Notes: a model not told the origin generated them from the sequence alone. Positions 43,759 through 54,645 are shown, counted from the first letter of the stretch. The stretch is 64,000 nucleotides of DNA from Atriophallophorus winterbourni (GCA_013407085.1 JACCGJ010015181.1:82116-146115); one strand, 5' to 3'. A program made the numbers and translations.

Positions 43759-45341
43759 TTTTTGGAGGTTCCCGAACTTGTTTCATATTGGGCACTTGGA
43801 GACGAAATCCTTCACTTGGCAACTGACGCCTGGCCAATATACCGTATCCTTGGATCTTCTAGTGCAACCGTTGATCCCCAAATGAGATCGATGTAACTCC
43901 TGTAACATCAACTTTTGGGCTGAACGTGGGATAACCAGTCGCTCGCCCCGGAAGATCAACCCATCTTTAGTTGATAATTCATCTGAGATTTTGTAATAAG
44001 GTCGAATGAGTTCGTCAACCATCGCGATACTATCTGGCCAGCCACTGATTATCTGTCCCTCGAGCTTTTTCATTTCGTCATCCTCAGCCATAGTTTGTCG
44101 GATTCGTGGCAAACTTATATCGCTTTCTGCAAGCGTAAAGTGTACTTCTACCAGGTCCAGGTTAGCAGCGGCTACGGATTTCAGTGGAGCTCTAGATAGT
44201 GTGCCCTCATGGACCATGGTTTTACCCGGCTTGTAAATGATTTCGAAATCGTATTTCTGCCGTCGGACTAGCATTGACTGTAGACGACGCGGTGCTTTGT
44301 CGAGTGGTTTTTTCACTATTGTGGTCGAAGGCCTATGATCTGTTTGTACTATAGTCTTTCGGCCAAATGTGTAATCATTGAATTTTTCTATCACGAATAC
44401 GACTGCCGGCAGTACTTTCTCAATCTGTGCATAGCGAGTTTCTGCATCGCTCATCGTTCGACTTCAGAAATCTATAGGTTGGTCGTTTTGCATAATTACG
44501 GCGCAAATACCGTTTTGGCTACTGTCGCACTGTATCAATAATTCCAATCGGGGGTCGCAATATCGTAAAACACGTGCATTGGATATGAGTCTTTTGATTT
44601 CTTCCCAGGTCTGTATTTGTTGTGTCCCCAGACCCAAGTTGTATATTTATGTGTCACCCGCATCATAGGTTCCATTACCTGTGATAAGCAATGCAAAAAA
44701 CGGCTAAGATAGTTCACCATACCGTTAAAAAGAGCTATACTCTTGATATCCGTAGGCGGAGGCATGTGTTTAATGGCTTCCACGTTTGCAGGATCTAGCT
44801 TGATACCGTCACTTGATAGAACATGACCATGAAATGTTACCTCATTTGTGCAATATTCAATTTTCGCTTTCTTGAGTTTAATGCCCAGTTCGAGGCATCG
44901 TTGAAGAAGTTTGCCTAGGTTCTGATCGTGTTCTGACTTTGTTCCACCGTTGAGTAAAACATCATGTACTATGCAAATTGCATATATAAGGTTTTCTATG
45001 GCCTGTAGCAGCCATTTTTGAAATATCTCGCTAGAAACTTTCAGTCTGAATGGTAAACGAAGCCAACAAAACCTTCCAAAGCGGGTTCCGAATGTCGTCA
45101 AAAAACTGGATTTATCGTCCAAACACACGTGCATAAATGCTGAAGACAGATCCACTTTCGTGAAATATCGAGCACCAGACAATCTCGGCAAAGTATCTTC
45201 TAACAACGGAAGTCTGAAATACTCTCGCTTGAGGGCCATGTTCAAAGCTTTCGGGTCGATACATGCTCTCATTTCACCTGACGTTTTTGTTACGACGGTA
45301 ACCTGGCTGACCCACTCAGTAGGTTATTCTACTCTCCTGAT
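43759..45341 (-). pseudogene. Array copy 3 (type A)
   Basis: RT frame 45,272-44,535 (245 codons) is identical in translation to that of copy 5. The box is IVHD and the following residues are LLNGG. The C-run frameshift separates it from the RNase H frame (44,454-43,783), which continues into the zinc-binding region (ELHRSHLGINGC ... VSKCPI, then TGA). Confidence 0.87.
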
Positions 45342-46925
45342 TTTTTGGAGGTTCCCGAACTTGTTTCATATTGGGCACTTGGAGACGAAATCCTTCACTT
45401 GGCAACTGACGCCTGGCCAATATACCGTATCCTTGGATCTTCTAGTGCAACCGTTGATCCCCAAATGAGATCGATGTAACTCCTGTAACATCAACTTTTG
45501 GGCTGAACGTGGGATAACCAGTCGCTCGCCCCGGAAGATCAACCCATCTTTAGTTGATAATTCATCTGGGATTTTGTAATAAGGTCAAATGAGTTCGTCA
45601 ACCATCGCGATACTATCTGGCCAGCCACTGATTATCTGTTCCTCGAGCTTTTTCATTTCGTCATCCTCAGCCATAGTTTGTCGGATTCGTGGCAAACTTA
45701 TATCGCTTTCTGCAAGCGTAAAGTGTACTTCTACCAGGTCCAGGTTAGCAGCGGCTACGGATTTCAATGGAGCTCTAGATAGTGTGTCCGCAAGGACCAT
45801 GGTTTTACCCGGCTTGTAAATGATTTCGAAATCGTATTTCTGCAGTCGGACTAGCATTGACTGTAGCCGACGCGGTGCTTTGTCGAGTGGTTTTTTCACT
45901 ATTGTGGTCAAAGGCTTATGATCTGTTTGTACTATAGTCTTTCGGCCAAATGTGTAATCATTGAATTTTTCTATCGCGAAAACGACTGCCAGCAGTACTT
46001 TCTCAATCTGTGCATAGCGAGTTCCTGCATCGCTCATCGTTCGACTTCGAAAATCTAAAGGTTGGTCGTTTTGCATAAGTTCGGAGCCAATACCGTTTTG
46101 GCTACTGTCACACTGTATCACTAATTCCAATCGAAGGTCGTAATATCGCAAAACAGGTGCATTGGATATGAGTCTTTTGATTTCTTCCCAGGCCTGTATT
46201 TGTTGTGTCCCCCAGACCCAAGTTGTATCTTTATGTGTCAGCCGCCTGATAGGTTCCATTATCTGTGATAAGCGAGGCAAAAAACGGCTAAGATAGTTCA
46301 CCATACCGTTAAAAAGAGCTATACTCTTGACATCTGTAGGAGGAGGCATGTGTTTAATGGCCTCCATTTTTGCAGGATCTAGCTTGATACCGTCACTTGA
46401 TAAGACATGACCATGAAATGTTACCTCATTTGTGCAATATTCAATTTTCGCTTACTTGAGTTAAATGCCCAGTTCGAGGCATCGTTGAAGAAGTTTGCTT
46501 AGGTTCCGATCGTGTTCTGACTTTGTTCGACCGTAGACTAAAATATCATCTGCTATGCTAATTGTACATGTAAGGTTTTCTATGGCCTGTAGCAGCCGTT
46601 TTTGAAATATCTCGCTAGAAACTTTCAGTCCGAATGGTAAACGAAGCCAACGAAACCTTCCAAAGCGGGTTCCGAATGTCGTCAAAAAACTTGATTCATC
46701 GTCCAAACACACGCGCCTAAATGCTGAAGACAGACACACTTTCGTGAAATATCGAGCACCAGACAATCTCGGCAAAGTATCTTCTAACAACGGAAGTCTG
46801 AAATACTCTCGCTTGAGGGCCATGTTCAAAGCTTTCGGGTCGATACATGCTCTCATTTCACCTGACGTTTTTGTTACGACGGTAACCTGGCTGACCCACT
46901 CAGTAGGTTATTCTACTCTCCTGAT
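45342..46925 (-). pseudogene. Array copy 4 (type B)
   Basis: RT part 46,856-46,461 has IADDILVYG, the only copy retaining both aspartates of the active-site box. The RNase H part (46,367-45,585) is free of the C-run frameshift and carries VWGTQQIQAWEEIKRLI, HKPLTTIVKK, LVRLQKYDFE and VLADTLSRA. A stop at about 46,460 still splits RT from RNase H. Confidence 0.87.
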
Positions 46926-48508
46926 TTTTTGGAGGTTCCCGAACTTGTTTCATATTGGGCACTTGGAGACGAAATCCTTCACTTGGCAACTGACGCCTGG
47001 CCAATATACCGTATCCTTGGATCTTCTAGTGCAACCGTTGATCCCCAAATGAGATCGATGTAACTCCTGTAACATCACCTTTCAGGCTTAACGTGGGATA
47101 ACCAGTCGCTCGCCCCGGAAGATCAACCCATCTTTAGTTGATAATTCATCTGGGATTTTGTAATAAGGTCAAATGTGTTCGTCAACCATCGCGATACTAT
47201 CTGGCCAGCCACTGATTATCTGTTCCTCGAGCTTTTTCATTTCGTCATCCTCAGCCATAGTTTGTCGGATTCGTGGCAAACTTATATCGCTTTCTGCAAG
47301 CGTAAAGTGTACTTCTACCAGGTCCAGGTTAGCAGCGGCTACGGATTCCAGTGGAGCTCTAGATAGTGTGTCCGAATGCACCATGGTTTTACCCGGCTTG
47401 TAGATGATTTCGAAATCGTATTTCTGCCGTCGGACTAGCATTGACTGTAGACGACGCGGTGCTTTGTCGAGTGGTTTTTTCACTATTGTGGTCGAAGGCC
47501 TATGATCTGTTTGTACTATAGTCTTTCGGCCAAATGTGTAATAATTGAATTTTTCTATCGCGGATACAACTGCCAGTAGTACTTTCTCAATCTGTGCATA
47601 GCAAGTTTCTGCATCGCTCATTGTTCGACTTCAAAAATATAAAGGTTGATCGTTTTGCATAAGTTCGGAGCCAATACCGTTTTGGCTACTGTCGCACTGT
47701 ATCAATAATTCCAATCGGGGGTCGCAATATCGTAAAACACGTGCATTGGATATGAGTCTTTTGATTTCTTCCCAGGTCTGTATTTGTTGTGTCCCCAGAC
47801 CCAAGTTGTATATTTATGTGTCACCCGCATCATAGGTTCCATTACCTGTGATAAGCAATGCAAAAAACGGCTAAGATAGTTCACCATACCGTTAAAAAGA
47901 GCTATACTCTTGATATCCGTAGGCGGAGGCATGTGTTTAATGGCTTCCACGTTTGCAGGATCTAGCTTGATACCGTCACTTGATAGAACATGACCATGAA
48001 ATGTTACCTCATTTGTGCAATATTCAATTTTCGCTTTCTTGAGTTTAATGCCCAGTTCGAGGCATCGTTGAAGAAGTTTGCCTAGGTTCTGATCGTGTTC
48101 TGACTTTGTTCCACCGTTGAGTAAAACATCATGTACTATGCAAATTGCATATATAAGGTTTTCTATGGCCTGTAGCAGCCATTTTTGAAATATCTCGCTA
48201 GAAACTTTCAGTCTGAATGGTAAACGAAGCCAACAAAACCTTCCAAAGCGGGTTCCGAATGTCGTCAAAAAACTGGATTTATCGTCCAAACACACGTGCA
48301 TAAATGCTGAAGACAGATCCACTTTCGTGAAATATCGAGCACCAGACAATCTCGGCAAAGTATCTTCTAACAACGGAAGTCTGAAATACTCTCGCTTGAG
48401 GGCCATGTTCAAAGCTTTCGGGTCGATACATGCTCTCATTTCACCTGACTTTTTTGTTACGACGGTAACCTGGCTGACCCACTCAGTAGGTTATTCTACT
48501 CTCCTGAT
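46926..48508 (-). pseudogene. Array copy 5 (type A)
   Basis: RT frame 48,439-47,702 translates identically to copy 3 (45,272-44,535). The C-run frameshift is present. The RNase H frame 47,621-47,169 has type-A residues (HRPSTTIVKK, LVRRQ) and ends early near 47,169. The box is IVHD. Confidence 0.87.
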
Positions 48509-50091
48509 TTTTTGGAGGTTCCGAAACTTGTTTCATATTGGACACTTGGAGACGAAATCCTTCACTTGGCAACTGACGCCTGGCCAATATACCGTATCCC
48601 TGGCTCTTCTAGTGCAACCGTTGATCGCCAAATGAGATCGATGTAACTCCTGTAGCATCACCTCTCGGGCTGAACGTGGGATAACCAGTCGCTCGCCCCG
48701 GAAGATCAACCCATCTTTAGTTGATAATTCATCTCGGATTTTGTAATAAGGTCGAATGAGTTCGTCAACCATCGCGATACTATCTGGCCAGCCACTGATT
48801 ATCTGTTCCTCGAGCTTCTTCATTTCGTCATCCTCAGCCATAGTTTGTCGGATTCGTAGCAACCTAATATCGCTTTCTGCAAGCGTAAAGTGTACTTCTA
48901 CCAGGTCCAGGTTAGCAGCGGCTATGGATTTCAATGGAGCTCTAGATAGTGTGTCCGCAAGGACCATGGTTTTACCCGGCTTGTAAATGATTTCGAAATC
49001 GTATTTCTGCAGTCGGACTAGCATTGACTGTAGCCGACGCGGTGCTCTGTCGAGTGGTTTTTTCACTATTGTGGTCAAAGGCTTTTGATCTGTTTGTACT
49101 ATAGTCTTTCGGTCAAATGTGTAACCATTGAATTTTTCTATCGCGAATACGACTGCCAGCAGTTCTTTCTCAATCTGTGCATAGCGAGTTTCTGCATCGC
49201 TCATCGTTCGACTTCGAAAATCTATAGGTTGGTCGTTTTGCATAAGTACGGCGCCGATACCGTTTTGGCTACTGTCACACTGTATCACTAATTCTAATCG
49301 GGGGTCGTAATATCGTAAAACAGGTGCATTGGATATGAGTCTTTTGATTTCTTCCCAGGCCTGTATTTGTTGTGTCCCCCAGACCCAAGTTGTATCTTTA
49401 TGTGTCAGCCGCCTGATCGGTTCCATTATCTGTGATAAGCAAGGCAAAAAACGGCTAAGATAGTTCACCATACCGTTAAAACGAGCTATTCTCTTGACAT
49501 CTGTAGGAGGAGGCATGTGTTTAATGGCCTACACTTTTGCAGGATCTGGCTTGATACCGTCACTTGATAGGACATGACCATGAAATGTTACCTCATTTGT
49601 GCAATATTCAATTTTCGCTTTCTTGAGTTTAATGCCCAGTTCGAGGCATCGTTGAAGAAGTTTGCCCAGGTTCTGATCGTGTTCTGCCTTCGTTTGACCG
49701 TAGAGTAAAACATCATGTGCTATGCAAATTGCACATATAAGGTTTTCTATGGCCTGTAGCAGCCATTTTTGAAATATCTCGCTAGAAACTTTCAGTCTGA
49801 ATGGTAAACGAAGCCAACAAAACCTTCCAAAGCGGGTTCCGAATGTCGTCAAAAACTGAATTTATCGTCCAAACACATGTGCCTAAATGCTGAAGACAGA
49901 TCCACTTTCGTGAAATATCGAGCACCAGACAATCTCGGCAATGTATCTTCTAACAACGGAAGTCTGAAATACTCTCGCTTGAGGGCCATGGTCAAAGCTT
50001 TCGGGTCGATACGTATTCTCATTTCACCTGACATTTTTGTTACGACGGTAACCTGGCTGACCCATTCAGTAGGTTATTCTACTCTCCTGAT
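48509..50091 (-). pseudogene. Array copy 6 (type B), joined to native 5' pol
   Basis: RNase H and zinc-binding frame 49,516-48,533 is the longest in the array (327 codons): QCDSSQNGIGAVLMQNDQP (RNase H catalytic start), SDAETRYAQIEKELLAVVFA, the ADTLSRAPLK end, then HRSHLAINGC...VSKCPI. The RT is in 50,034-49,849 and 49,852-49,529 with a one-base shift between; the box is IAHD. The right side continues into the single-copy RT start. Confidence 0.87.
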
Positions 50092-50538
50092 GACCCCAAC
50101 GAGCTGTAGTCTTTTCAATTCTAACTCAAATCTGTCCTTCACTGCAAAGGGTAAACGACGTATTTGTAAGGCGACCGGTGTTACATTCGGATCAACTGAC
50201 AACTTACAAAGTCCGGGCAACTTCCCCAATTTATCATCAAAAACACTCTGATACTTTTGACAAATGTCTGTTATGTCCGAATTAATATTATTGATACAAT
50301 TAAAATTATTCAGTCCCAGAATTTTGATCGCATCAACTCCGAGTAGCGGTAAAAACTTTTCATCAACAACGAACATTATATGTTCTATAGGCTTACCGCT
50401 TATTGGATTGCGCAGAGTCGCCGAAAATTTCCCCATTTGCTTGACAGTCGTGCCGTTCCACATTCGTAAAACGATTCTCGTGTCAGATAGGGGCTCATTT
50501 TGTACGTGGGCACGTGGAATGAGTTTAACGGAGGCACC
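50074..50538 (-). pseudogene. Protease C-terminal part and RT N terminus (single-copy 5' flank)
   Basis: Minus frame 50,463-50,074 carries MGKFSATLRNPISGK, FVVDEKFLPLLGVDAIKIL and, after a linker, FDDKLGKLPGLCKLSVDPN and LPFAVKDRFELELKRLQ, the beginning of the RT. At 50,539-50,541 a TAA stands at the Thr/Ser position of the protease active site (reads QMD-stop-GAS), so the protease is dead. Confidence 0.85.
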
Positions 50539-50787
50539 TTAATCCATTTGGAAGCGAAATTTCTTGCCGATTACCTCGATTTCGGAAGATCGGATGTGAT
50601 TTACTTGTTCCCCACCGTGAAGGACACTTACAGTCGAAAATGAGCGCTGCGTATTTTTCGTTGTCGTCCCAGAAGATCGACAGCAAGTCGATAAATGGTT
50701 TGCTTTACCGCATCGAGTACAAACTTTCTTCCACGCAGGACATAGTTTTTTCTTAAATTCATGTTTCCTGCCGCAAAAAGTGCACAT
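50539..50787 (-). pseudogene. Gag nucleocapsid zinc knuckles
   Basis: The frame starts CTFCGRKHEFKKKLCPAW and continues KVCTRCGKANHLSTCC, two Cys-His knuckles typical of this Gypsy group, then a linker up to the protease stop. It would bind element RNA. Confidence 0.85.
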
Positions 50788-51441
50788 TTTTTCGGCTGTA
50801 TTTTATCTCTACATGAATTCTGTTGATATCTTCGCAAGAATGAGTTCTGAGGGCTTCTGTCTTTTTCTCGGCCGCCTCATCACTCTTGCAGATATTTATA
50901 CATTGACTCAACGTAAGGTTGCTTTCTTTCAATAATCGCTTCGTGAGACTTCTCTTTTGTGCTCCGATAATCAAACGATCTTTGATTTAATTATCTTTTA
51001 TGCATTTACAGAAGCTGCATGTCTCAGCCATTAATTTTTAATTCTCGGATGAAATGTTCGATCGGCTCATCGACACCTTGGACGCGACAATTGAATTTAT
51101 ATCGTTCAAATTTATCGTTCACTTGACCGAGGCAGTGTTCATGGAGCTTCGCGATGATTGTTTTCCAGTCATCTGCATCTTCGTTCTCATCAAATGTGAA
51201 ACACTGTATGAACTTCGTCGCCTAATCACCAAGCGCATTCTTTAGCGTCGCCATTTTTATACTCTTTATCGGTTTTCGTCAGGTTCGCCAACGTCCGGAA
51301 ATCGGTAAACTGTTGCTTTCACAGTTTCCATCCCTCTGCCAATCCGTAATCACTTTCCATCCTGAGTGGTGCCGGTGGTCGAACATTAAAGCCGCTTAAT
51401 CGGGCGTTGTCAGTTCTATCCGACGTTTTCTCGTCGTTCAT
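50788..51441 (-). pseudogene. gag: Gag capsid region, broken
   Basis: Reading from ATG at 51,441 on the minus strand, which overlaps the primer site: NDEKTSDRTDN, SDYGLAEGWKL then a TGA where Trp is usual, KQQFTDFRTLANL, later FERYKFNCRVQGVDEPIEHF and LIIGAQKRSLTKRLL (50,974). Several stops and one frameshift before the knuckles. Confidence 0.75.
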
Positions 51442-51452
51442 CCTCGTCACCA
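51435..51452 (-). other. Primer-binding site of the provirus
   Basis: Minus-strand TGGTGACGAGGATGAACG immediately follows the 5' LTR end CTACA. TGG fits a tRNA CCA end; which tRNA is unclear. Confidence 0.75.
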
Positions 51453-51606
51453 TGTAGAAAAGTCAAGATCAGAGCGACAGATGTGTATTCACTACACGTC
51501 AACAAACATGTGAATCATCATGGGAATTACAATACAGAGATAGACACACTGACAGCTACTGCATTCTGATTGGACAATGAGTATTCATGCTGACAGACAC
51601 TCCACA
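51453..51606 (-). repeat. 5' LTR of the provirus
   Basis: 154 bp, TG...CA boundaries; four substitutions relative to 40,416-40,569. Followed by the target duplication GCACA. Confidence 0.93.
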
Positions 51607-51611
51607 GCACA

Positions 51612-51668
51612 TACTCGACGTCATAGCAATAACTGAGACATGGTTCCAACCTCCGTGAGCGATCGCGA
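51612..51668 (+). pseudogene. CR1 endonuclease, continuation beyond provirus
   Basis: DVIAITETWFQP is followed by SVSDRD-type residues in another frame, joining directly with the sequence that ends at 40,415. It stops at about 51,668 in AT-rich DNA. Confidence 0.75.
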
Positions 51669-51989
51669 CTAAATTTGTATTTTTTGTATTTTTGTGTGTG
51701 AAAAGAAAGCACTATAGTTTTTCAGTACACTGCGGCCAACACAGAAACCATTGTTTGAAGATCATTTCATTTTGCTGGGAAACAATTTCCAGCGGTAATC
51801 TGTTCAACATAAAACATAAACGGACTGCGTAAAAGCTTAACAAGTAGTGATGGATCAGTTGGTATGACATAAGGCGTTAAACAGTGTGATGCCGGTTTCC
51901 TCCGAATAGTCAGTGCCTGAGATGGTAAAATGTGTGAGCTGATTATTGGTCGCCGACCGCTTGAATGGACAATTAGGTTTCGGTGTGAA

Positions 51990-52790
51990 TTGCTCAGTCC
52001 GACTCGATTTGAGCCGGACTTACGTTGTTTTTTGATGCATTGAGTTCTTCCATTTGGATGGGAACGCTGCTATCCGTTGTCTCCAGACGGGGAAGTGTTT
52101 GACCTATGACATTTGGTTTGCGTTGACTAAGTCTAACATCAATGGATAACGTTCGTTTCCCGTTTTTCCATTCCGACCTTACGACTTCGGCCAAAGAGCT
52201 GGTCAAGAATGTACTCCTCAGAGGTTTCGGTCAATCCTCGTATTATTTTGGCAAGAAAGGAACTCGAGAAGTGTCCGCGACAACGTTATTAGAAATATCT
52301 AGAAAACGCACACTGTAGCGCCATTGCTTGACATCGTGCTCTATGGTTTCCTGAAATCGTAGCTTGAGAAGTATTTACGGAACACCAAGTAGAACTATAC
52401 TTAGTGAAACCGTGTTTTCCTTGGCGCTTAAGTTACCCTTTCTTTCCCACCATAGTACATCGGGATACATGCGGCAGTTTGAGTCGGGATCTGTCTTGAG
52501 TAGGTACGCATTCAGCAATACGTTTTTTATATAAGCCTCGCATATTAGTGTTACCTTGAGCAAGCAAATTGACCAATATTAGCTAAGGATGAGCGGTGAA
52601 TTAGACGAGTCAATTTTTCTGCGATTACATGTTCAATTTGCATTAGGTGGCATGGTTGAGTCCATTTATCGACGTCGTGTTACTGTTTGCCATCAAACAT
52701 GCATTCTTCGGACTCGCTAACGTTCGTACATATCACGCTAAACGCGTATTGGGAGTTATTTTTGCGTACCGGAAAGTCAGCTTTTTTAAT
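51990..52790 (-). pseudogene. CR1 ORF1 remnant
   Basis: Minus-strand words in scattered frames match the ORF1 at 33.8-35.1 kb: SVICTNVSESEECMFD (about 52,730), LLNAYLLKTDPDSN and DVLWWERKG (52,563-52,400), SIVLLGVP, and VVRSEWKNGKRTLSIDVRLS near the end (52,206-51,994). Only this part of the element remains recognisable. Confidence 0.65.
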
Positions 52791-53021
52791 TTATAGCATT
52801 TGGTGCTTGACTTCGTGAGTCGGTACAACAGTTTTGGAGTGTACAGCTGAGGTCAACCTTAACAGCATATATCTGTATGGCTTTAGAAAAATCTGCGGTC
52901 GTTTTAACTGATTCCAAAACGGGATTAACCCTAAACCGATTGGAATAATTTTGGGACTTATCGTGTATTCATAATGCAAGGAAATTTGAGTGCGATCGGT
53001 TAGAGTAGTTTTTGGGTAACG

Positions 53022-53050
53022 TTTCACTTCTGACACAAAAGCTTCGTCAG
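53022..53050 (-). ncRNA. Hammerhead motif, Penelope type
   Basis: Minus-strand CTGACGA (53,044-53,050), one extra A, stem GCTTTT/AGAAGT with two wobbles, GAAA (53,022-53,025), CGTT. The compact form with minimal stem III and a cleavable GTT fits hammerheads of Penelope-like elements. Confidence 0.5.
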
Positions 53051-53378
53051 ACCGAGGGTGATAGTAAGGACAGGGAACATGATTAAGTTGTAGTCAACCA
53101 TCCACCACCACTTATTCGACCTTACCGCTAAACAGCCTATAGTACACCTACAGTGTGTCACGTCTCGTGGGATTGACCAGGATCAGTGGTCATTTTTCCT
53201 CACAGTTTGTATCCAAATCAATCTGATACAAGTGAACACGGTCAAGGTCAGTTGACACAGATGCCCAAATACGTAAATGTACATAACGAACGGGGCTAAG
53301 TCCATTTTTGAAGAAAAACAAATATCTAGAAGGTATAAGGTGAATAAAAACTATTTACTTTCGCATCAGTGCCGAGCG

Positions 53379-53786
53379 CTAGATTGTGGAGATTTTTGCC
53401 CCATCCACATTACAGGTCGCCAGCCGATCTGCCTGGAAAATTTCGACCGCCTCCTCATGTAGGCGTTCTTTATGTGGTTTAATACCGCGTCTCAAAATTG
53501 CCACATTGTCTAGATACACGCTGCGGCCCGTATCTAAAACGTGCTCCGGCAAGGCGTTTTCACGAATAAGGGATTGATATAACCTCGCATCCCGGCGCTG
53601 TCTCCGGACAGGCTTTTGGTGTTCCTCAATTCTAGTGTGAATTTCCCTGGAAGTCTGCCCAATGTGAACACCCGAACGTTCCTTACAATTGATTCTGTAA
53701 ATGCTGTTCGTAACGCTAGATAATAGCGAATTATCCTTGAGGGGTTTTTCTTCAAAAATAGCCATAGCCCCGTTAGGTATGTACAT
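53379..53786 (-). CDS. Penelope GIY-YIG endonuclease
   Basis: The 135-codon frame has TNSIYRINCKERSG (residues 26-39), VHIGQTSREIHTRIEEHQ (40-57) and ALPEHVLDTGRSVYLDNVAIL (78-98), in the order of the Penelope-type GIY-YIG domain: the Y..I.C knot, the (Y)IGQT.R motif, R..EH. The first residue of the YIG triplet is His here. It would cut target DNA for Penelope retrotransposition. The RT that normally precedes it is missing, because the right inverted arm replaces it. Confidence 0.8.
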   Translation of the reverse strand: MYIPNGAMAIFEEKPLKDNSLLSSVTNSIYRINCKERSGVHIGQTSREIHTRIEEHQKPVRRQRRDARLYQSLIRENALPEHVLDTGRSVYLDNVAILRRGIKPHKERLHEEAVEIFQADRLATCNVDGAKISTI

Positions 53787-54645
53787 TTACGCATGTAAGC
53801 AGCTGTGTCAACTGACGTTGACCGTGTTCACATATATCATGATTTGGATACACACCGCGAGGAAAATTGACCACTGATCCTGGTGATTCGTACGAGACAC
53901 ACTGTAGGCGTACTATAGGCTGTTTAGCGGTAAGGTTAAATAAGTGGTGCTGGGTTGACTACAACTCAATCATGTTCCCTGTCCCTACTATCAGCCTTGA
54001 GATTAACCTTGTTTTTTCATTTTGGCACACAAATATCCTTAGACTCATATTCCTGCAGTGGTGGCTCCGAAATCGTTGCATGGATGTGATGGCTTACATC
54101 CGTGATCACTTGCGTACTCACATGATTTACCATTATTTTCTCCACACGTCGAATGCTTAACTCGAAACTGGCCATTCTACTTTTTCATTTAGACTCAAAA
54201 CAATCGGCCCCTTGCAAGGATTTAGTTCTGCAACGAACACAGACATAGCAGGTGCCTGGGACCTTTTCATTATTTATTATAACTATTGAATCAGAGTCTA
54301 AAGTGCGGTCACATTAACTATGGATTTTACCCATACACAGGAAACACGTTATGACGTTACTCGCAATGAGACTCACCGGTTGTTCACTTGCTTTGCACGT
54401 GACCTCGGGACAATGTTGTGTGCCGAGATTCGTCCAATCAGCTGGGCCGGTCGTGACCATTGTTGCGTTCGCACTGAGGTTAAGTGGGTTCCATGTCGCT
54501 GTCACAGCTTGATCGATCGATTTTTGACCGTATGTTGGATCTCATGATGCGGCGAGACGCGTAAGTAGCATGAAGTGGGTTGTTCGCTGATTGGTGGGCG
54601 TTTGGTCTGCAGGTCGATGTAGCTGCTTTGGAACTCGTGATTTCG

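Larger units (their letters stand above)
41422..50091 (-). repeat. Tandem array of a 1,583-bp pol segment, six copies
   Basis: Junctions of the form CTCTCCTGAT|TTTTTGGAG occur at 42,176, 43,758, 45,341, 46,925 and 48,508; the array ends at 50,091, where native sequence continues (CTCCTGATGACCCC). Full unit lengths are 1582, 1583, 1584, 1583 and 1583; the first unit is 755 bp. Each unit joins the integrase zinc-binding end to the RT start, an order that does not occur in a normal pol gene. Confidence 0.95.
40416..51606 (-). mobile_element. Ty3/Gypsy provirus with internal pol tandem array
   Basis: 11,191 bp bounded by 154-bp LTRs with TG...CA ends and the 5-bp duplication GCACA (40,411-40,415; 51,607-51,611). 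On the minus strand: 5' LTR, primer site, gag, protease, RT, RNase H, integrase, purine tract, 3' LTR. The pol middle is repeated six times (41,422-50,091). Many stops and frameshifts. The LTRs differ at 4 of 154 positions by eye. The host sequence is the endonuclease of a plus-strand CR1. Confidence 0.93.
53020..54000 (-). mobile_element. Penelope-like element fragment in inverted duplication
   Basis: Arms at about 53,055-53,322 and 53,743-54,000 are inverted copies of each other, sharing GACAGGGAACATGATT, CCGCTAAACAGCCTATAGTA, ACACGGTCAA and the CGGGGCTA...TTTTTGAAGAAAAA end. Between them is the GIY-YIG endonuclease. A hammerhead motif lies at the outer left edge. Penelope-like elements are known for inverted or tandem arrangements and for hammerheads in their terminal repeats. 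The RT is absent. Confidence 0.75.

Noticed and set aside
45160..45468. Conserved 102-codon plus-strand frames across the array junctions (also 46,744, 48,327 and elsewhere)
   Set aside because: They are antisense shadows of RT and integrase; they recur only because the DNA unit recurs. No family resemblance or start context supports them.
41422..50091. CRISPR-like or bacterial repeat array
   Set aside because: Units of 1.58 kb coding for pol segments have nothing in common with short CRISPR repeats and spacers, and the context is eukaryotic retroelements.
51885..51935. Minus-strand CTGACTATTCGGAGGAAACCGG as a hammerhead copy
   Set aside because: The core lacks the GA after position 7 and stem II cannot form; at best a very old remnant.
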